From: Rhodopseudomonas palustris HaA2
GTDB lineage: Bacteria; Pseudomonadota; Alphaproteobacteria; Rhizobiales; Xanthobacteraceae
Direction of reading: 5' to 3'
DNA length: 64,000 bases
NCBI RefSeq assembly: GCF_000013365.1
Contig: NC_007778.1
Coordinates: 3,968,001 to 4,032,000, forward strand
The notes under the pieces were generated by a model, which searched no databases, was not told the origin of the DNA, and worked only from the letters and a program-made list of their open reading frames with translations. This document shows, one piece after another, positions 49,375 to 58,330 of this stretch; within the stretch, counting starts at the first letter, position 1, and each line of letters begins with the position of its first letter. The position numbers were made by a program, and so were the translations under genes.

Positions 49375-49459
49375 TCGTCGGCGCGGCAATTGCCCGACCT
49401 CTGAACGATGCGTCGGCACGGCGCTGGGCGCCTCTTGCCCACCCTACGGTGGCTCACGT
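49375..49459. other. Part of a 503-base gene-free stretch (49063-49565)
   Basis: No gene is seen; the whole stretch is filled by repeats of two families and short unique linkers. Confidence 0.4.
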
Positions 49460-49545
49460 CGTCATTGCGAGGAGCGCAGCGACGAAGCAATCCAGACTTC
49501 GACACTCGGCGCTGGATTGCTTCGCTGCGCTCGCAATGACGCAAC
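49460..49545. repeat. Dispersed palindromic repeat, family C
   Basis: GTCATTGCGAGGAGCGCAGC GACGAAGCAATCC and its mirror GGATTGCTTCGCTGCGCTCG CAATGAC form one long hairpin. Related sequences are common in rhizobial genomes. Confidence 0.7.
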
Positions 49546-49565
49546 AGCTCGTCGAGCACCGTCCC

Positions 49566-50342
49566 TCACCCCTTCGACACCACCACATGCCCCTTCGCCG
49601 GGCCCGCCGGGATCGACAGATTCGCCGCCTGCGCTTCCAGCTCGGCGATCAGGCGGTCGGCGTCGGCGGCGAGGGTGTCGGGGGCCATGATGACCAGCCG
49701 CTCCAGCGCCCAGCGATAGGACGAGGCGCGGCGGTGCAGGCACTGCTGCACCCATTGCACGATCAGCGCGTTCTCCTCCATCCGTCCGATCGCGTCGGCG
49801 CGCTCGCGCGGTGACAGGTCGGAGACGTATTTCAGCGCCGCGTTGCGTTTGCGGTCGAGTTCGATCACCCGCATCGCGGTGAATTTGAACGGCTCGAACC
49901 GGGTCAGGTCGTTGCGGACGTCTTCGCTGAGCGCGGCGTAGCGCGAGGTGTGCGAGCGATGCGGCTCGTCGATCAGCATCTTGCCGTAGGCGGTGCGGTC
50001 GAACGGTGGCGCCTGCCGCCACGGGGCGGCGATCGGCTGATAGTCGCCGAACACGGTCTTCCATGCCGGCCGCTGTCGCGGCGGCTCGATCAGCGGATAG
50101 GCCATGTCGCGCAGCGTGCGCTCTTCGTCGGTGAGCTGGAAGTCGGACGGCCGCGCGCCGACGCTGCCGGTGGCCTCGACGCCGATCCAGCGATGCATGT
50201 CGTCGTTGCGGAAATCGCCGCGGGTGCGGCCGAAATCGCCGCCGGCGCAGCCGCTCAGCGCCAGCGCGACGAGCGCGGACAACAGGCCGACGAGCCGGGC
50301 GCGATCACCCCGGATCGGGGCCGGAGAGATGAACGCCCGCAT
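49566..50342 (-). CDS. Lipoprotein of unknown function
   Basis: The 258-residue protein has a lipoprotein signal (LSALVALALSGCAGG, lipobox Cys near residue 32). The mature part is helical and charged (ARPSDFQLTDEERTLRDMAY, DLSPRERADAIGRMEENALI) with no recognised family. It is probably a periplasmic or outer-membrane-attached protein conserved near the cell-envelope genes. Confidence 0.75.
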   Translation of the reverse strand: MRAFISPAPIRGDRARLVGLLSALVALALSGCAGGDFGRTRGDFRNDDMHRWIGVEATGSVGARPSDFQLTDEERTLRDMAYPLIEPPRQRPAWKTVFGDYQPIAAPWRQAPPFDRTAYGKMLIDEPHRSHTSRYAALSEDVRNDLTRFEPFKFTAMRVIELDRKRNAALKYVSDLSPRERADAIGRMEENALIVQWVQQCLHRRASSYRWALERLVIMAPDTLAADADRLIAELEAQAANLSIPAGPAKGHVVVSKG

Positions 50343-50356
50343 GGTGTCGGCCGATC

Positions 50357-50557
50357 TCAGGAACGGACGCGTCGACGGCGGCGGCGGCGCGGCGCATCGC
50401 CCTGCTCCGGGCCGTCGTCGTCGCGCGTCGCGGCATGACGCTCGATCCGGATCGCCGGAAGGATCAGGATCGTCGCGGGATGGTCCGGCGGCAGGACCAT
50501 GGTTGAGCCCGGCCTCCGCGACGCGGCGTCGACCGGAAATTCAATGATGGTGCCCAT
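50357..50557 (-). CDS. Small basic protein of unknown function
   Basis: A 66-residue protein (MGTIIEFPVDAASRRPGSTM ... ATILILPAIRIERH) with a strongly Arg-rich C-terminus (RRRRRRRVRS). The ATG at 50557 is preceded by GAGGT. It is in the same direction as the lipoprotein gene, 14 nt before it. The CtrA-type box at 50620-50634 lies 63 nt upstream. Confidence 0.6.
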   Translation of the reverse strand: MGTIIEFPVDAASRRPGSTMVLPPDHPATILILPAIRIERHAATRDDDGPEQGDAPRRRRRRRVRS

Positions 50558-50619
50558 ATCGACCTCTCGGAGCCCTTCCTGATTTGGTATGATGCGGGGG
50601 TGATTAAGTCGGGTTATGG

Positions 50620-50634
50620 TTAATGCACTGTTAA
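50620..50634. promoter_or_regulatory. CtrA box TTAA-N7-TTAA
   Basis: TTAATGCACTGTTAA is an exact TTAA-N7-TTAA site, the binding sequence of the cell-cycle regulator CtrA. It lies between the divergent 50557 and 50731 genes and could serve either. Confidence 0.65.
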
Positions 50635-50730
50635 TGGCGCAGCGATCGGCAGTTGCAACCCGTGCTGGCGAAGTGCTATTTCATCGAGGGTGGGTGGGGA
50701 ACTTCACACGGACGCGAGGCTTGATCGTCC

Positions 50731-51249
50731 ATGACCGTGATTCCTCCGTCGGACTTCCGATCGCGCGCGATGGCGACGATCGGCGCGCAGCCGATCGCGT
50801 TCGCGGCGGCTGCCCTGGTGCTCATCGTGTCGGGCATCGGCGCCATCCTGCTGTGGCGGGTGGCGACCGGCATGACACCCGAAACCGAACGCGCCGCCGT
50901 GGTCGGCCGCCAGGTCCAGGCCCGGGTGGTGCAGACCTCCGAACAGATCATGGAGAAGACCAACGGTCTGGCGATGTCGCAGCAGGAGTCGATCGACCAA
51001 TTGCAGGCGGTGCAGGATCAGTTGCACGCGCTGCAGCAGATGGTCGCCGCGCAGCGCGCCGAAACCAGAAAGCTGACCGAGCAGGTCGGCGAAATCGGCA
51101 GCAATCTCGACGGGCTGCGCCAGTCCTTCGCCTCGGCCCGCACACCCGACGTGTCCGAGCGACCGGCGGTGCGGCAGAAGCCGGCCGCGCGCTCGCAGCG
51201 CGCCAAGGCGAAGAAGCCCCTCCGCAAACGAACGAAATCGCGGCGCTGA
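50731..51249 (+). CDS. Single-pass membrane protein with coiled coil
   Basis: A 172-residue protein: a short N-terminus, a membrane helix (FAAAALVLIVSGIGAILLWR, about residues 27-46), then a long heptad coiled coil (about 65-130; SIDQLQAVQDQLHALQQMVA) and a basic C-terminus (RKRTKSRR). No family is named. It may link the inner membrane to cytoplasmic or periplasmic partners. The promoter has a perfect CtrA-type box, suggesting cell-cycle control. Confidence 0.75.
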   Translation: MTVIPPSDFRSRAMATIGAQPIAFAAAALVLIVSGIGAILLWRVATGMTPETERAAVVGRQVQARVVQTSEQIMEKTNGLAMSQQESIDQLQAVQDQLHALQQMVAAQRAETRKLTEQVGEIGSNLDGLRQSFASARTPDVSERPAVRQKPAARSQRAKAKKPLRKRTKSRR

Positions 51250-51328
51250 CTCGGCGTAACAACCCGGGGTTAATCATTTTCCGAGCAAGTTGATCGCGGT
51301 TGGCGGTGATCCGGTTCGGGAGTTGGGT

Positions 51329-52369
51329 ATGCGTAGAGTTGCAATGTTGACGGCCGGGTGCAGCGCCCTGGCGGTTCTGGTCGGCCTCGGCGCCGGCCGC
51401 GCTTATTTCTCCGCGCCCAGCGCCCCGGCGACGGCCGCGGCCTCCACCGAACTCACCACCGGCGCGATCGCGTCGCGCTGGCCGGCGCCGACCGCCGAAA
51501 CCTCCAAAGCGCCGGCGCCGAAGGTCGAGCCGGTCGTCGCCCGCGAGCCCGCGGCAGCGCCGGCCCCCGCGCCCGCCCCGGCCCCGATGCAGCAGGCCTG
51601 CCGCAATCCCAACGCGCTCGGCATCTCGCGCACCGTCGAGATCGACACCACCGGCGGCCCGGGCCTCGGCATGTCGCAATATCGCGACTACGACTTTCTG
51701 CAGCCCGGCGAAGTCGCCCTGACCTTCGACGACGGCCCGTGGCCGGTGAACACGCCCGCCGTGCTCGCCGCGCTGGCGGCGGAATGCGTCAAGGCGGTGT
51801 TCTTCCCGATCGGCAAACATGCGAGCTGGCATCCGGCGATCCTCAAGCAGGTGATCGCCGCCGGCCACACCGTCGGCTCGCACACCTGGTCGCACGTCAA
51901 TCTCGCCGGCAAGCCGTTCGCCGAGGCCAAGACCGAGATCGAGAAAGGCATCAGCGGCGTGGCGCTCGCCGCCGGTCAGCCGATCTCGCCGTTCTTCCGC
52001 TTCCCGCAGCTCCGGCAGACCGCGGACCTCAAGGCGTATCTCGGCGAGCGCAACGTCGCGGCGTTCTCGATCGACGTCGACAGCGAGGATTTCCGCATTC
52101 ACAAGCCGGACCAACTGATCGCCGGCACGATGGCCAAGCTGAAGAAGACCGGCAAGGGCATCCTGTTGATGCACGATTTCCAGAAGAGCACCGCCGAAGC
52201 GCTGCCGGAATTGCTGTCGCAGCTCAAGGCCGGCGGCTACAGGATCGTGTTCATCACCGCCAAGGACAAGATCGCGACGCTGCCGGAATACGACGCGCAG
52301 GTCGCCCCGGCGCAGCCGACCGCGAGCAATGCGCGGCCGATCGCCAGCGTGATCCGCACCGTCAAGTAA
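51329..52369 (+). CDS. Polysaccharide deacetylase (NodB homology domain)
   Basis: A 346-residue exported enzyme. The N-terminal hydrophobic segment is followed by an Ala/Pro-rich linker (about residues 35-90). The NodB domain has VALTFDDGPWPVNTP (metal-binding Asp), SHTWSHVNLAGKPF (His-x3-His), FFRFPQLRQTADLKAYL, DVDSEDFRIHKP and LLMHDFQKSTAE. It removes acetyl groups from N-acetylglucosamine polymers such as peptidoglycan. The ATG at 51329 was chosen because GGGAG lies 7 nt before it; an in-frame upstream start adds 13 residues. Confidence 0.92.
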   Translation: MRRVAMLTAGCSALAVLVGLGAGRAYFSAPSAPATAAASTELTTGAIASRWPAPTAETSKAPAPKVEPVVAREPAAAPAPAPAPAPMQQACRNPNALGISRTVEIDTTGGPGLGMSQYRDYDFLQPGEVALTFDDGPWPVNTPAVLAALAAECVKAVFFPIGKHASWHPAILKQVIAAGHTVGSHTWSHVNLAGKPFAEAKTEIEKGISGVALAAGQPISPFFRFPQLRQTADLKAYLGERNVAAFSIDVDSEDFRIHKPDQLIAGTMAKLKKTGKGILLMHDFQKSTAEALPELLSQLKAGGYRIVFITAKDKIATLPEYDAQVAPAQPTASNARPIASVIRTVK

Positions 52370-52389
52370 TCGTCGTCCCCGACCGGCGA

Positions 52390-52412
52390 GCGCAGCGGCA
52401 TCACCGCTGCGC
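52390..52412 (+). terminator. Stem-loop after the deacetylase gene
   Basis: GCGCAGCGG-CATCA-CCGCTGCGC gives a perfect 9-bp stem followed by TTTC. It lies 21 nt after the deacetylase stop and probably ends that transcript. Confidence 0.6.
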
Positions 52413-52456
52413 TTTCGGCGTCCGGCTCGCGTCGGCCTCTTAACGAAGCCTTTTAC

Positions 52457-52471
52457 TTAACGCCCCATTAA
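52457..52471 (+). promoter_or_regulatory. CtrA box TTAA-N7-TTAA
   Basis: TTAACGCCCCATTAA is an exact TTAA-N7-TTAA site 46 nt before the DUF2336 start. Another TTAACG half-site precedes it at 52440. This is a typical place for CtrA activation. Confidence 0.7.
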
Positions 52472-52516
52472 ACTCGGCACGCTAGTTTCGGCGGAGTTGT
52501 CCAGCTTCGCGACGCC

Positions 52517-53488
52517 ATGACCCAGCAGCCCCCCTTTCCCGGTTTCGACGGCCTGATGGCGCTCTCGCATCGCGAGGGCGTCGACATCCGTCCGACGCTG
52601 CTGCGGGTGCTGACTGACCTGTATGTGCAAAGCGCCTCGCACACCCGCGAAGAGGAGCAGCAGTTCGTCGAACTCACCTCGCGACTGATCGACGAGGTCG
52701 ACGACGCGACCCGCGCGGCGGTGCGCGCGCGGCTGTCGATCTATCCGCACACGCCGCCGGCGATCGCGATGCGGCTGTCGTTGCGCACGTCGAGCGAACA
52801 GCGCGTGCCGCAGGCCGAAACCATCGCGCCCGCGGGGGCCGAGCCCCCGACCCGGCCGCAGCGGCCGCCGACCGAGGCCGAGCAGCGCGCGTCGAGCCTG
52901 CCGATGCAGCCCGACGATGCCGCCCAGCTCGACCAGATGTTCTTCGCCGCGGCCACGCGCGAGCGCGCGCTGATCCTGCACAATCTCGCCGACGCGCCGT
53001 TGCGCCCGGCGGCGCGCGTCGCACCGCACCGCGCCGCGCGCGCGATCGCGACGCTGCACATGGCGGCCTATGCGGCGGATGTCGAGAACTTCACCCGTGA
53101 ACTCGGCGACGCGCTGATCCTGTCGACCGGCGCCGCCGAGCGCGTGGTGTCGGACCAGGGCGGCGAAGCGCTGGCCTGCGCGATGAAGGCGCTGGGCATG
53201 CCCGGGCCGGTGTTCGAGCAGGTGCTGATGTTTCTCGATCCCGAGCTCGGCGCCTCGGTCGACCGCGTCTACCGGCTGTCGCGGCTGTACGATCGGCTCG
53301 AGGAGCGCACCGCGCTGATCATGCTGGCGGCATGGCGCGGCGCCACCGTGGCGACGACGCGGGCGAAATATCGCGCCGCGCTGTACGACGACGAACGCCA
53401 TCGCGCCCGCGCCGCGACGCCACACAGCGGCCGCCCCGCGGTGCAGCCCGGCTCCGCGCTGCCGTCGCGCACCGGCACCGATCGCTAG
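52517..53488 (+). CDS. DUF2336 family protein
   Basis: A 323-residue soluble protein with the DUF2336 HEAT-like helical repeats (LTDLYVQSASHTREEEQQFV, DEVDDATRAAVRARLSIYPH) and a C-terminal domain (FEQVLMFLDPELGASVDRVY, then MLAAWRGATVATTRAKYRAA). Related proteins in alphaproteobacteria are linked to cell-cycle or motility regulation. The CtrA box fits that. Confidence 0.9.
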   Translation: MTQQPPFPGFDGLMALSHREGVDIRPTLLRVLTDLYVQSASHTREEEQQFVELTSRLIDEVDDATRAAVRARLSIYPHTPPAIAMRLSLRTSSEQRVPQAETIAPAGAEPPTRPQRPPTEAEQRASSLPMQPDDAAQLDQMFFAAATRERALILHNLADAPLRPAARVAPHRAARAIATLHMAAYAADVENFTRELGDALILSTGAAERVVSDQGGEALACAMKALGMPGPVFEQVLMFLDPELGASVDRVYRLSRLYDRLEERTALIMLAAWRGATVATTRAKYRAALYDDERHRARAATPHSGRPAVQPGSALPSRTGTDR

Positions 53489-53524
53489 TAGCAGCGGCCA
53501 TCGATCGCGACCTGTTTCCGGGAC

Positions 53525-53702
53525 GTCATCCTGAGAGCCTGCCCCGGACTGGATCCGGGGTGCGAGCGACCGAGCCTCGAAGGACGTCATCCTGAGGTGC
53601 GAGCGCAGCGAGCCTCGAAGGATGGAGCGGCGAGTCCATGCGGCCATCCTTCGAGGCTGCAAAGGTCCGTCCACGGACCTTTGCAGCACCTCAGGATGAC
53701 GC
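53525..53702. repeat. Dispersed palindromic repeat, family B, copy 5
   Basis: Two partly nested CGTCATCCTGAG starts (53525 and 53584) lead to one CACCTCAGGATGACG end, so the copy looks like one repeat inserted beside another, with CCTTCGAGGC internal halves. It fills the gap before the DUF1491 gene. Confidence 0.7.
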
Positions 53703-53738
53703 TTACCAAGTCGAGATAGAAAGTCCTGCGATAACCGA

Positions 53739-54086
53739 TCAGCCCGTTTTGGCCAGATCGAGGAAGTGCCGCCCGGCGCGGTCTTCGGTCTCGACGATCC
53801 AGATGTCGGGATCGAACCGGATTTCCCGGGCGAGCCGTTCGTCCACCGCGCTCTCGGGCTGCGGCTCCGCCGACACCGGGGCGAACACGCGCTCGAACGG
53901 CCGGTCGTCGTCATAGGCGGTCTGCGGCGCCGGCGCGTACAACATCGCGGTGCGGTCGGGCAGCACCACTTTGACGAACACCGCGCCCGCCTCCTCGGCG
54001 CCGCGCCGGCTCACCGCGCCGAACACGCCCTCGGACTGGCAGCGGCGCAGATAGGCCGACACCCAGATTGAACTCTTGAGTCTCAT
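53739..54086 (-). CDS. DUF1491 family protein
   Basis: The 115-residue protein matches DUF1491: MRLKSSIWVSAYLRRCQSEG, then AVFVKVVLPDRTAMLYAPAP, and DPDIWIVETEDRAGRHFLD at the C-terminus. Function unknown. It is 43 nt after the next operon partner's start region on the same strand and may belong with the peptidoglycan-binding and kinase genes. Confidence 0.9.
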   Translation of the reverse strand: MRLKSSIWVSAYLRRCQSEGVFGAVSRRGAEEAGAVFVKVVLPDRTAMLYAPAPQTAYDDDRPFERVFAPVSAEPQPESAVDERLAREIRFDPDIWIVETEDRAGRHFLDLAKTG

Positions 54087-54129
54087 GGCGGGAGGTGTAG
54101 GCCGCCGGCCGCCGCAAAGCCAGACCCGG

Positions 54130-54933
54130 CTACTCGATCGGCCGGCCCGTCACCACGCCGAGCTCGCGGATCAGCCGGTCCGAGATCTGCCCGGTGACCG
54201 GCAGGCGGCGGGCGCGTTCGAAGCGCTGGATCGCCGCCTGGGTGTCCGAACCGACGGTGCCGGTCGGCTTGAGCTGTCCGTAGCCGTAGTCGGTCAGCGC
54301 GCGCTGCACCGACGCGATACGCCGCGACGAGGTGATCATGTCGCCGACCGGATCGCGTGACGCGGTCGGAATCCCGGCCGGCGGACGCGGCACGCCGGGC
54401 GCGGCGGACGGTGCGGTGTTGTTGCGCAGCAGATTGCCGAGCGGATCGCTCGGGTCGGCATTGGCGGTCCGAACCCGCGCCTGCGGCTCGGCACGTTTGC
54501 TGTCCGCCGGCCGGATCTCGATATGCCTCGGCTCGGCCGGCTTCGCCTCGGCGGCTCTGGACTCGGCCGGCTTGGGATCGGCGGCTTTCACGCCGATCGC
54601 GGTCGGCTCGAGCAGCGCCGCGTCGAGCGTCCGGGTGTCGGCGCGCAATTCGGCCGCCGGGCGCGGACGCGGCAGCGTCACCACCGACACCGACGACGAC
54701 GCGGCCGGGGTGCGGCCGAACATCGGCGACGGGTGATGCCCCGCCTGCATGAACATCGCGTTGGAGACGATGGCGATCACCGCGGCGGTCGCGAACATCG
54801 CGGCGACGACGTCGCGCGGGCTGTGCGTCAGCAGACGCATCGCCAGCCCCCGCTCGTCGCTGTCCGCGACGGCCGCTGCAGCGGCGCCCCGGCCTCGCCG
54901 CGGCGCGTCGTCGTCCTTCCGGGTCTTACGCAC
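54130..54933 (-). CDS. Membrane-anchored peptidoglycan-binding domain protein
   Basis: The 267-residue protein has a cytoplasmic basic N-terminus, one membrane helix (VVAAMFATAAVIAIVSNAMF, about residues 42-61), an Ala/Pro/Lys-rich periplasmic linker with EAKPAEP repeats, and a C-terminal peptidoglycan-binding (PG_binding_1-like) domain (VQRALTDYGYGQLKPTGTVG, then SDTQAAIQRFERAR). It overlaps the kinase gene upstream by 8 nt, so it is likely co-expressed. It tethers the membrane to the cell wall. Confidence 0.88.
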   Translation of the reverse strand: MRKTRKDDDAPRRGRGAAAAAVADSDERGLAMRLLTHSPRDVVAAMFATAAVIAIVSNAMFMQAGHHPSPMFGRTPAASSSVSVVTLPRPRPAAELRADTRTLDAALLEPTAIGVKAADPKPAESRAAEAKPAEPRHIEIRPADSKRAEPQARVRTANADPSDPLGNLLRNNTAPSAAPGVPRPPAGIPTASRDPVGDMITSSRRIASVQRALTDYGYGQLKPTGTVGSDTQAAIQRFERARRLPVTGQISDRLIRELGVVTGRPIE

Positions 54934-56746
54934 TCTTCTTCACCTGATAGTCCGGCCGTTGCGGCTCTGTCGGTTGCGGCGGCGCGAGCGGCGTGACGTT
55001 GGTCAGCGCCGGCTGCGCCAGCGGCAGCGATACCGTGACGGTCGTCCCCCGATCAACCTCGCTTTTCACCTCGATGTCGCCGCCGTGCATTCCGACGAGG
55101 CTCTTGACGATCGACAGGCCGAGGCCGGTGCCTTCGTGGCGGCGCTGATAGGTGGTGCCGGCCTGGAAGAACGGATCGCCGATCCGCTTCAGATCCTCGG
55201 CCGCGATTCCGACGCCGGTGTCGCTGACCCGCAGCACCAGCCGCGCGCCTTCCACCATCGCGTCGACCGACACGGTGCCGCCGCGCTCGGTGAACTTGAT
55301 CGCGTTCGACACCAGATTGAGCAGGATCTGCTTGAACGCGCGCGGATCGCCGACGATCTCCGGCAGGTTTTCCGGCGCGCGCGTCACCAGGTCGATGCCG
55401 TTCTCGCGCGCTTTCAGCGCCAGCAGGTTGCAGCAATTCAGCAGCGCCGGCCGCGGCGCGAACGGCTCCGGCGCGATCTCGAAATGGCCGGACTCGATCT
55501 TCGACATATCGAGGATGCCGTTGACCACCGACAGCAGATGCTGGCCGGAATCATTGATCAACTGCGCGTATTCCTTGCGACGCTCCGGCGCGAGCATCAG
55601 CTCGTCCTCGTGCAGGATCATGTCGGAGAAGCCGATCACCGCATTCAGCGGCGTGCGCAGCTCGTGGCTCATGGTGGCGAGGAAGCGGCTCTTGGTGGCG
55701 TCGGCGCGGCCGGCCTCGGCGCGCGCCTCCTCCAGCGCCTGTTCCTGCTGCTTGCGGTCGGTGACGTCGCGCATCACCGCGACCACGTCGGCCTCGCCCG
55801 CCGCGCTCACGACCCCGGTTTCGAACGGCCGGCAGCGCATCTCCAGCCAGATGAATTCCGCCGCGCTCGGCCGGCCGCGATCGTCGCGCGCGACTTCGCG
55901 GCGGACGCGGAACTCGACGCTGCGCGCTTCGCCGCCGCGGCCGGCGTCCGACAGCGCCTTGAGATAGGCCGGGCGATCGGCGACATGGACGCGGTCGAAC
56001 AGGCCGTGCCCGGACAGAGCCGACGCAGGCACGCCGATCAGCGCTTCGACCGCCGGCGAAATGAACTGCACCGCGCCGTTGCGGCCGTGGCGCGAAATCA
56101 CGTCGCTCATGTGCCGGGCGAGCAGCCGGTAGCGCTCTTCCTCGACGCTGAGCAGCGTGTCGCTGGTGCGCGTCAGCGATTCCGATCCGAACGCGAGACC
56201 GGCCGCGTACAGCGTCGCCGATGCGACGCTGACCGCCATCAGCGCGCCGTGCGACACGTCGCCGGCGGGCGCCGCGGGCAGCCAGCCGAGCTGGCCGATC
56301 GCGATCAGCACGGCGGCGGCGCCGAGCGCCAGCATCGCGGCGAAAGCGACGACGCGGCGCGACGCCGACAACGCGGCCTCGAGCGGCACCAGGATCAGCC
56401 AGATCGCGGCGAAGGAGGTGATGCCGCCGGTGAGCGTCGCGATCACCAGGATCAGGCCGGTCAGCGACAGCGACGACAGCACATGCGCGCTCTCGTAGCG
56501 GCCGGTGCGCGACAGGAACCACGACAGCAGGATCGGCGCGATCAGCCAGGCGAACGCCAGCGCCTCGAGCGCGGTCGGCGCGCCGCGCATCGCCAGATAG
56601 ATCGGAAACGCGGCGAACGCCGCGAGGCTGCCGAACAGCCGCGGCGCGATGAAGGCGCGATGCCGCGCACTCGCGAGCGCGTCGTAACGCGCCGACGGGT
56701 GCAGCAAAGCGTCGAGTCTCTCGCCGATGATTCTGGATAGTGCCAC
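54926..56746 (-). CDS. Membrane PAS-domain hybrid-type sensor histidine kinase
   Basis: A 606-residue kinase. There are about seven membrane helices (about residues 36-190), then a PAS domain with PAC (VEEERYRLLARHMSDVISRH onward), a HisKA domain with the phosphorylated His in SRFLATMSHELRTPLNAVIG, and a HATPase with N box LLNLVSNAIKFTERGGTVSV and G boxes (DTGVGIAAEDL, HEGTGLGLSIV). It resembles PleC/DivJ-like kinases by build, not by proven orthology. The GTG start at 56746 (MALSRIIGERL) was chosen; a TTG at 56809 would add 21 residues. One imperfect CtrA-type box (TTAA-N7-CTAA, 56825-56839) lies upstream. Confidence 0.9.
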   Translation of the reverse strand: MALSRIIGERLDALLHPSARYDALASARHRAFIAPRLFGSLAAFAAFPIYLAMRGAPTALEALAFAWLIAPILLSWFLSRTGRYESAHVLSSLSLTGLILVIATLTGGITSFAAIWLILVPLEAALSASRRVVAFAAMLALGAAAVLIAIGQLGWLPAAPAGDVSHGALMAVSVASATLYAAGLAFGSESLTRTSDTLLSVEEERYRLLARHMSDVISRHGRNGAVQFISPAVEALIGVPASALSGHGLFDRVHVADRPAYLKALSDAGRGGEARSVEFRVRREVARDDRGRPSAAEFIWLEMRCRPFETGVVSAAGEADVVAVMRDVTDRKQQEQALEEARAEAGRADATKSRFLATMSHELRTPLNAVIGFSDMILHEDELMLAPERRKEYAQLINDSGQHLLSVVNGILDMSKIESGHFEIAPEPFAPRPALLNCCNLLALKARENGIDLVTRAPENLPEIVGDPRAFKQILLNLVSNAIKFTERGGTVSVDAMVEGARLVLRVSDTGVGIAAEDLKRIGDPFFQAGTTYQRRHEGTGLGLSIVKSLVGMHGGDIEVKSEVDRGTTVTVSLPLAQPALTNVTPLAPPQPTEPQRPDYQVKKSA

Positions 56747-57148
56747 GCTGTCCGCGCTCGCTGTCGCTCGTGACGGGAGGTAGCGCCCCCGTTTCTGGTT
56801 GGCGCCCAACGTGTCAGAGCGACCTTAAACGAAAGCTAAGGCGTTCGAACAGCGCGCGGCGTCGCCGGATTTGCGCCGCGTTCGTCGCCGCATTCGGCAC
56901 GGATGGTGAATGCATCGTTTCGAATTCGGTCGCGATATGGTTTCGAATTGGTGGACGCGCGGAGCGCACGGTTTCGAAAGCCGTGTTCCATCAATCGAAT
57001 ATTTACGCCGAATCGTCTCGCCGTTTGGATTTTACGGTTTTTCCTCGAATTGTAAGTAACCGAAACACTCGGAGTTCATCGGCTGAAGCTACGCAAGGCT
57101 TCGATTGCGAGGACAATCGCAACGGGACTTGGACGACGGGGTCGCGAG
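56747..57148. other. Gene-free AT-richer intergenic region
   Basis: Divergent promoters of the kinase and the DUF5330 gene lie here. GTTTCGAATT occurs twice (about 56918 and 56940) and TTTCGAAAG once, suggesting repeated binding sites. No ORF is supported. Confidence 0.4.
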
Positions 57149-57547
57149 ATGTTTTTCCTGCTTCGATTGACGTTCTGGCTGGGGCTGGTTCTGGTGCTGC
57201 TGCCGCGCGAGCAGACGCCGGAATCGGAAAAGCTGCCGCAGGTCGGCGCCTCCGATGCGGTGTCGGCCGCGAGCGCCGCGGTGTCGGATTTCAGCCAGTT
57301 CTGCAAGCGCCAGCCCGCGGCCTGCGAGGTCGGAGAACACGCCGCCAGCGTGATCGGCCATCGCGCGCAGGAAGGCGCGCGCAAGGTCTACAGGCTGATT
57401 ATCGAAAAGCGCTCGAGCGACGAGACCGGATCGATCGATGGCGGTGACGCCGACGTCGCGCTCGGCACCGCGCCGCGCGACACGCTGAGCCCCGCCGATC
57501 TGCAGGTCGAATGGCATCCGCCCGGCGAGGACAGCGCCGCGAACTGA
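57149..57547 (+). CDS. DUF5330-like membrane-anchored protein
   Basis: The 132-residue protein starts with a membrane anchor (MFFLLRLTFWLGLVLVLLPR), followed by a helical region with two Cys (FSQFCKRQPAACEVG, about residues 50-64) and a polar tail (SPADLQVEWHPPGEDSAAN). It matches the DUF5330 pattern. Function unknown; it is often beside sufE. Confidence 0.8.
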   Translation: MFFLLRLTFWLGLVLVLLPREQTPESEKLPQVGASDAVSAASAAVSDFSQFCKRQPAACEVGEHAASVIGHRAQEGARKVYRLIIEKRSSDETGSIDGGDADVALGTAPRDTLSPADLQVEWHPPGEDSAAN

Positions 57548-57660
57548 CGCCGCGCTCCGACTTTCAGACGAGGGTCGCCGATATCGCTTTCGAGCGCCTG
57601 CAATACCCTATATCTGTACGACTAGGTTCCGCCGCGGGCCGCGACGAGCAGATACGGGTC

Positions 57661-58092
57661 ATGATGACGATCGACGAAATCAGAGACAATTTCGCGCTGC
57701 TGGACGATTGGGACGATCGCTACCGCTACGTGATCGAACTCGGCCGCACGCTCGATCCGATGCCGGAGGACGAGCACTCCACCGCCAACAAGGTCAATGG
57801 CTGCGCCAGCCAGGTCTGGCTGTCGCGCCGGCTGACGCACAACGCCGACAACCAGCCGGTGCTCAACTATCTCGGCGACAGCGACGCCCACATCGTGCGC
57901 GGGCTGATCGCGATCCTGCTGACGCTGGTGTCCGGCCGTACGCCGCAGCAGATCCTCGCCGCCGAGCCGATCGCGGTGTTCGACGAACTCGGCTTCCGCG
58001 AGCACCTGACGCCGCAGCGCTCCAACGGCCTGCGCTCGATGATCGAGCGCATCAAAGCCGACGCCCACGCGACCCTGGCCGCGTCGAGCTGA
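57661..58092 (+). CDS. sufE: Cysteine desulfuration protein SufE
   Basis: The 143-residue protein carries the SufE signature: DNFALLDDWDDRYRYVIELG (about residues 9-28) and the sulfur-acceptor Cys in NKVNGCASQVWLSRR (about residues 44-58). SufE accepts persulfide from SufS for iron-sulfur cluster assembly. No sufS is adjacent. The ATG at 57661 or 57664 starts the family homology; the longer upstream ORF is a frame extension. Confidence 0.94.
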   Translation: MMTIDEIRDNFALLDDWDDRYRYVIELGRTLDPMPEDEHSTANKVNGCASQVWLSRRLTHNADNQPVLNYLGDSDAHIVRGLIAILLTLVSGRTPQQILAAEPIAVFDELGFREHLTPQRSNGLRSMIERIKADAHATLAASS

Positions 58093-58101
58093 TTCGAACG
58101 C

Positions 58102-58325
58102 GTCATTCCGGGGCGCCGCGCAGCGGCGAGCCCGGAATCCATGTGCGCTGTGTCCGCGTGATCGGCACAGCCGTTATCGAAACTGGTATCGAGACGATAG
58201 CGCAAGCACTGATTCCTCATCCTGAGGAGCCCGGCGAAGCCGGGCGTCTCGAAGGATGGGGCGACGCAGTGCCGGCGGCGCATGGTTCGAGACGGCGCTG
58301 CGCGCCTCCTCACCATGAGGCTGTG
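58102..58325. repeat. Divergent family B repeat pair, copy 6
   Basis: First, CGTCATTCCGGGGCGCCGCG with its mirror GGCGAGCCCGGAATCC (58102-58141), then CTCATCCTGAGGAGCCCGGC to GCGCCTCCTCACCATGAGG (58217-58323), a diverged form of the family B palindrome. Confidence 0.55.
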
Positions 58326-58330
58326 TCTTG

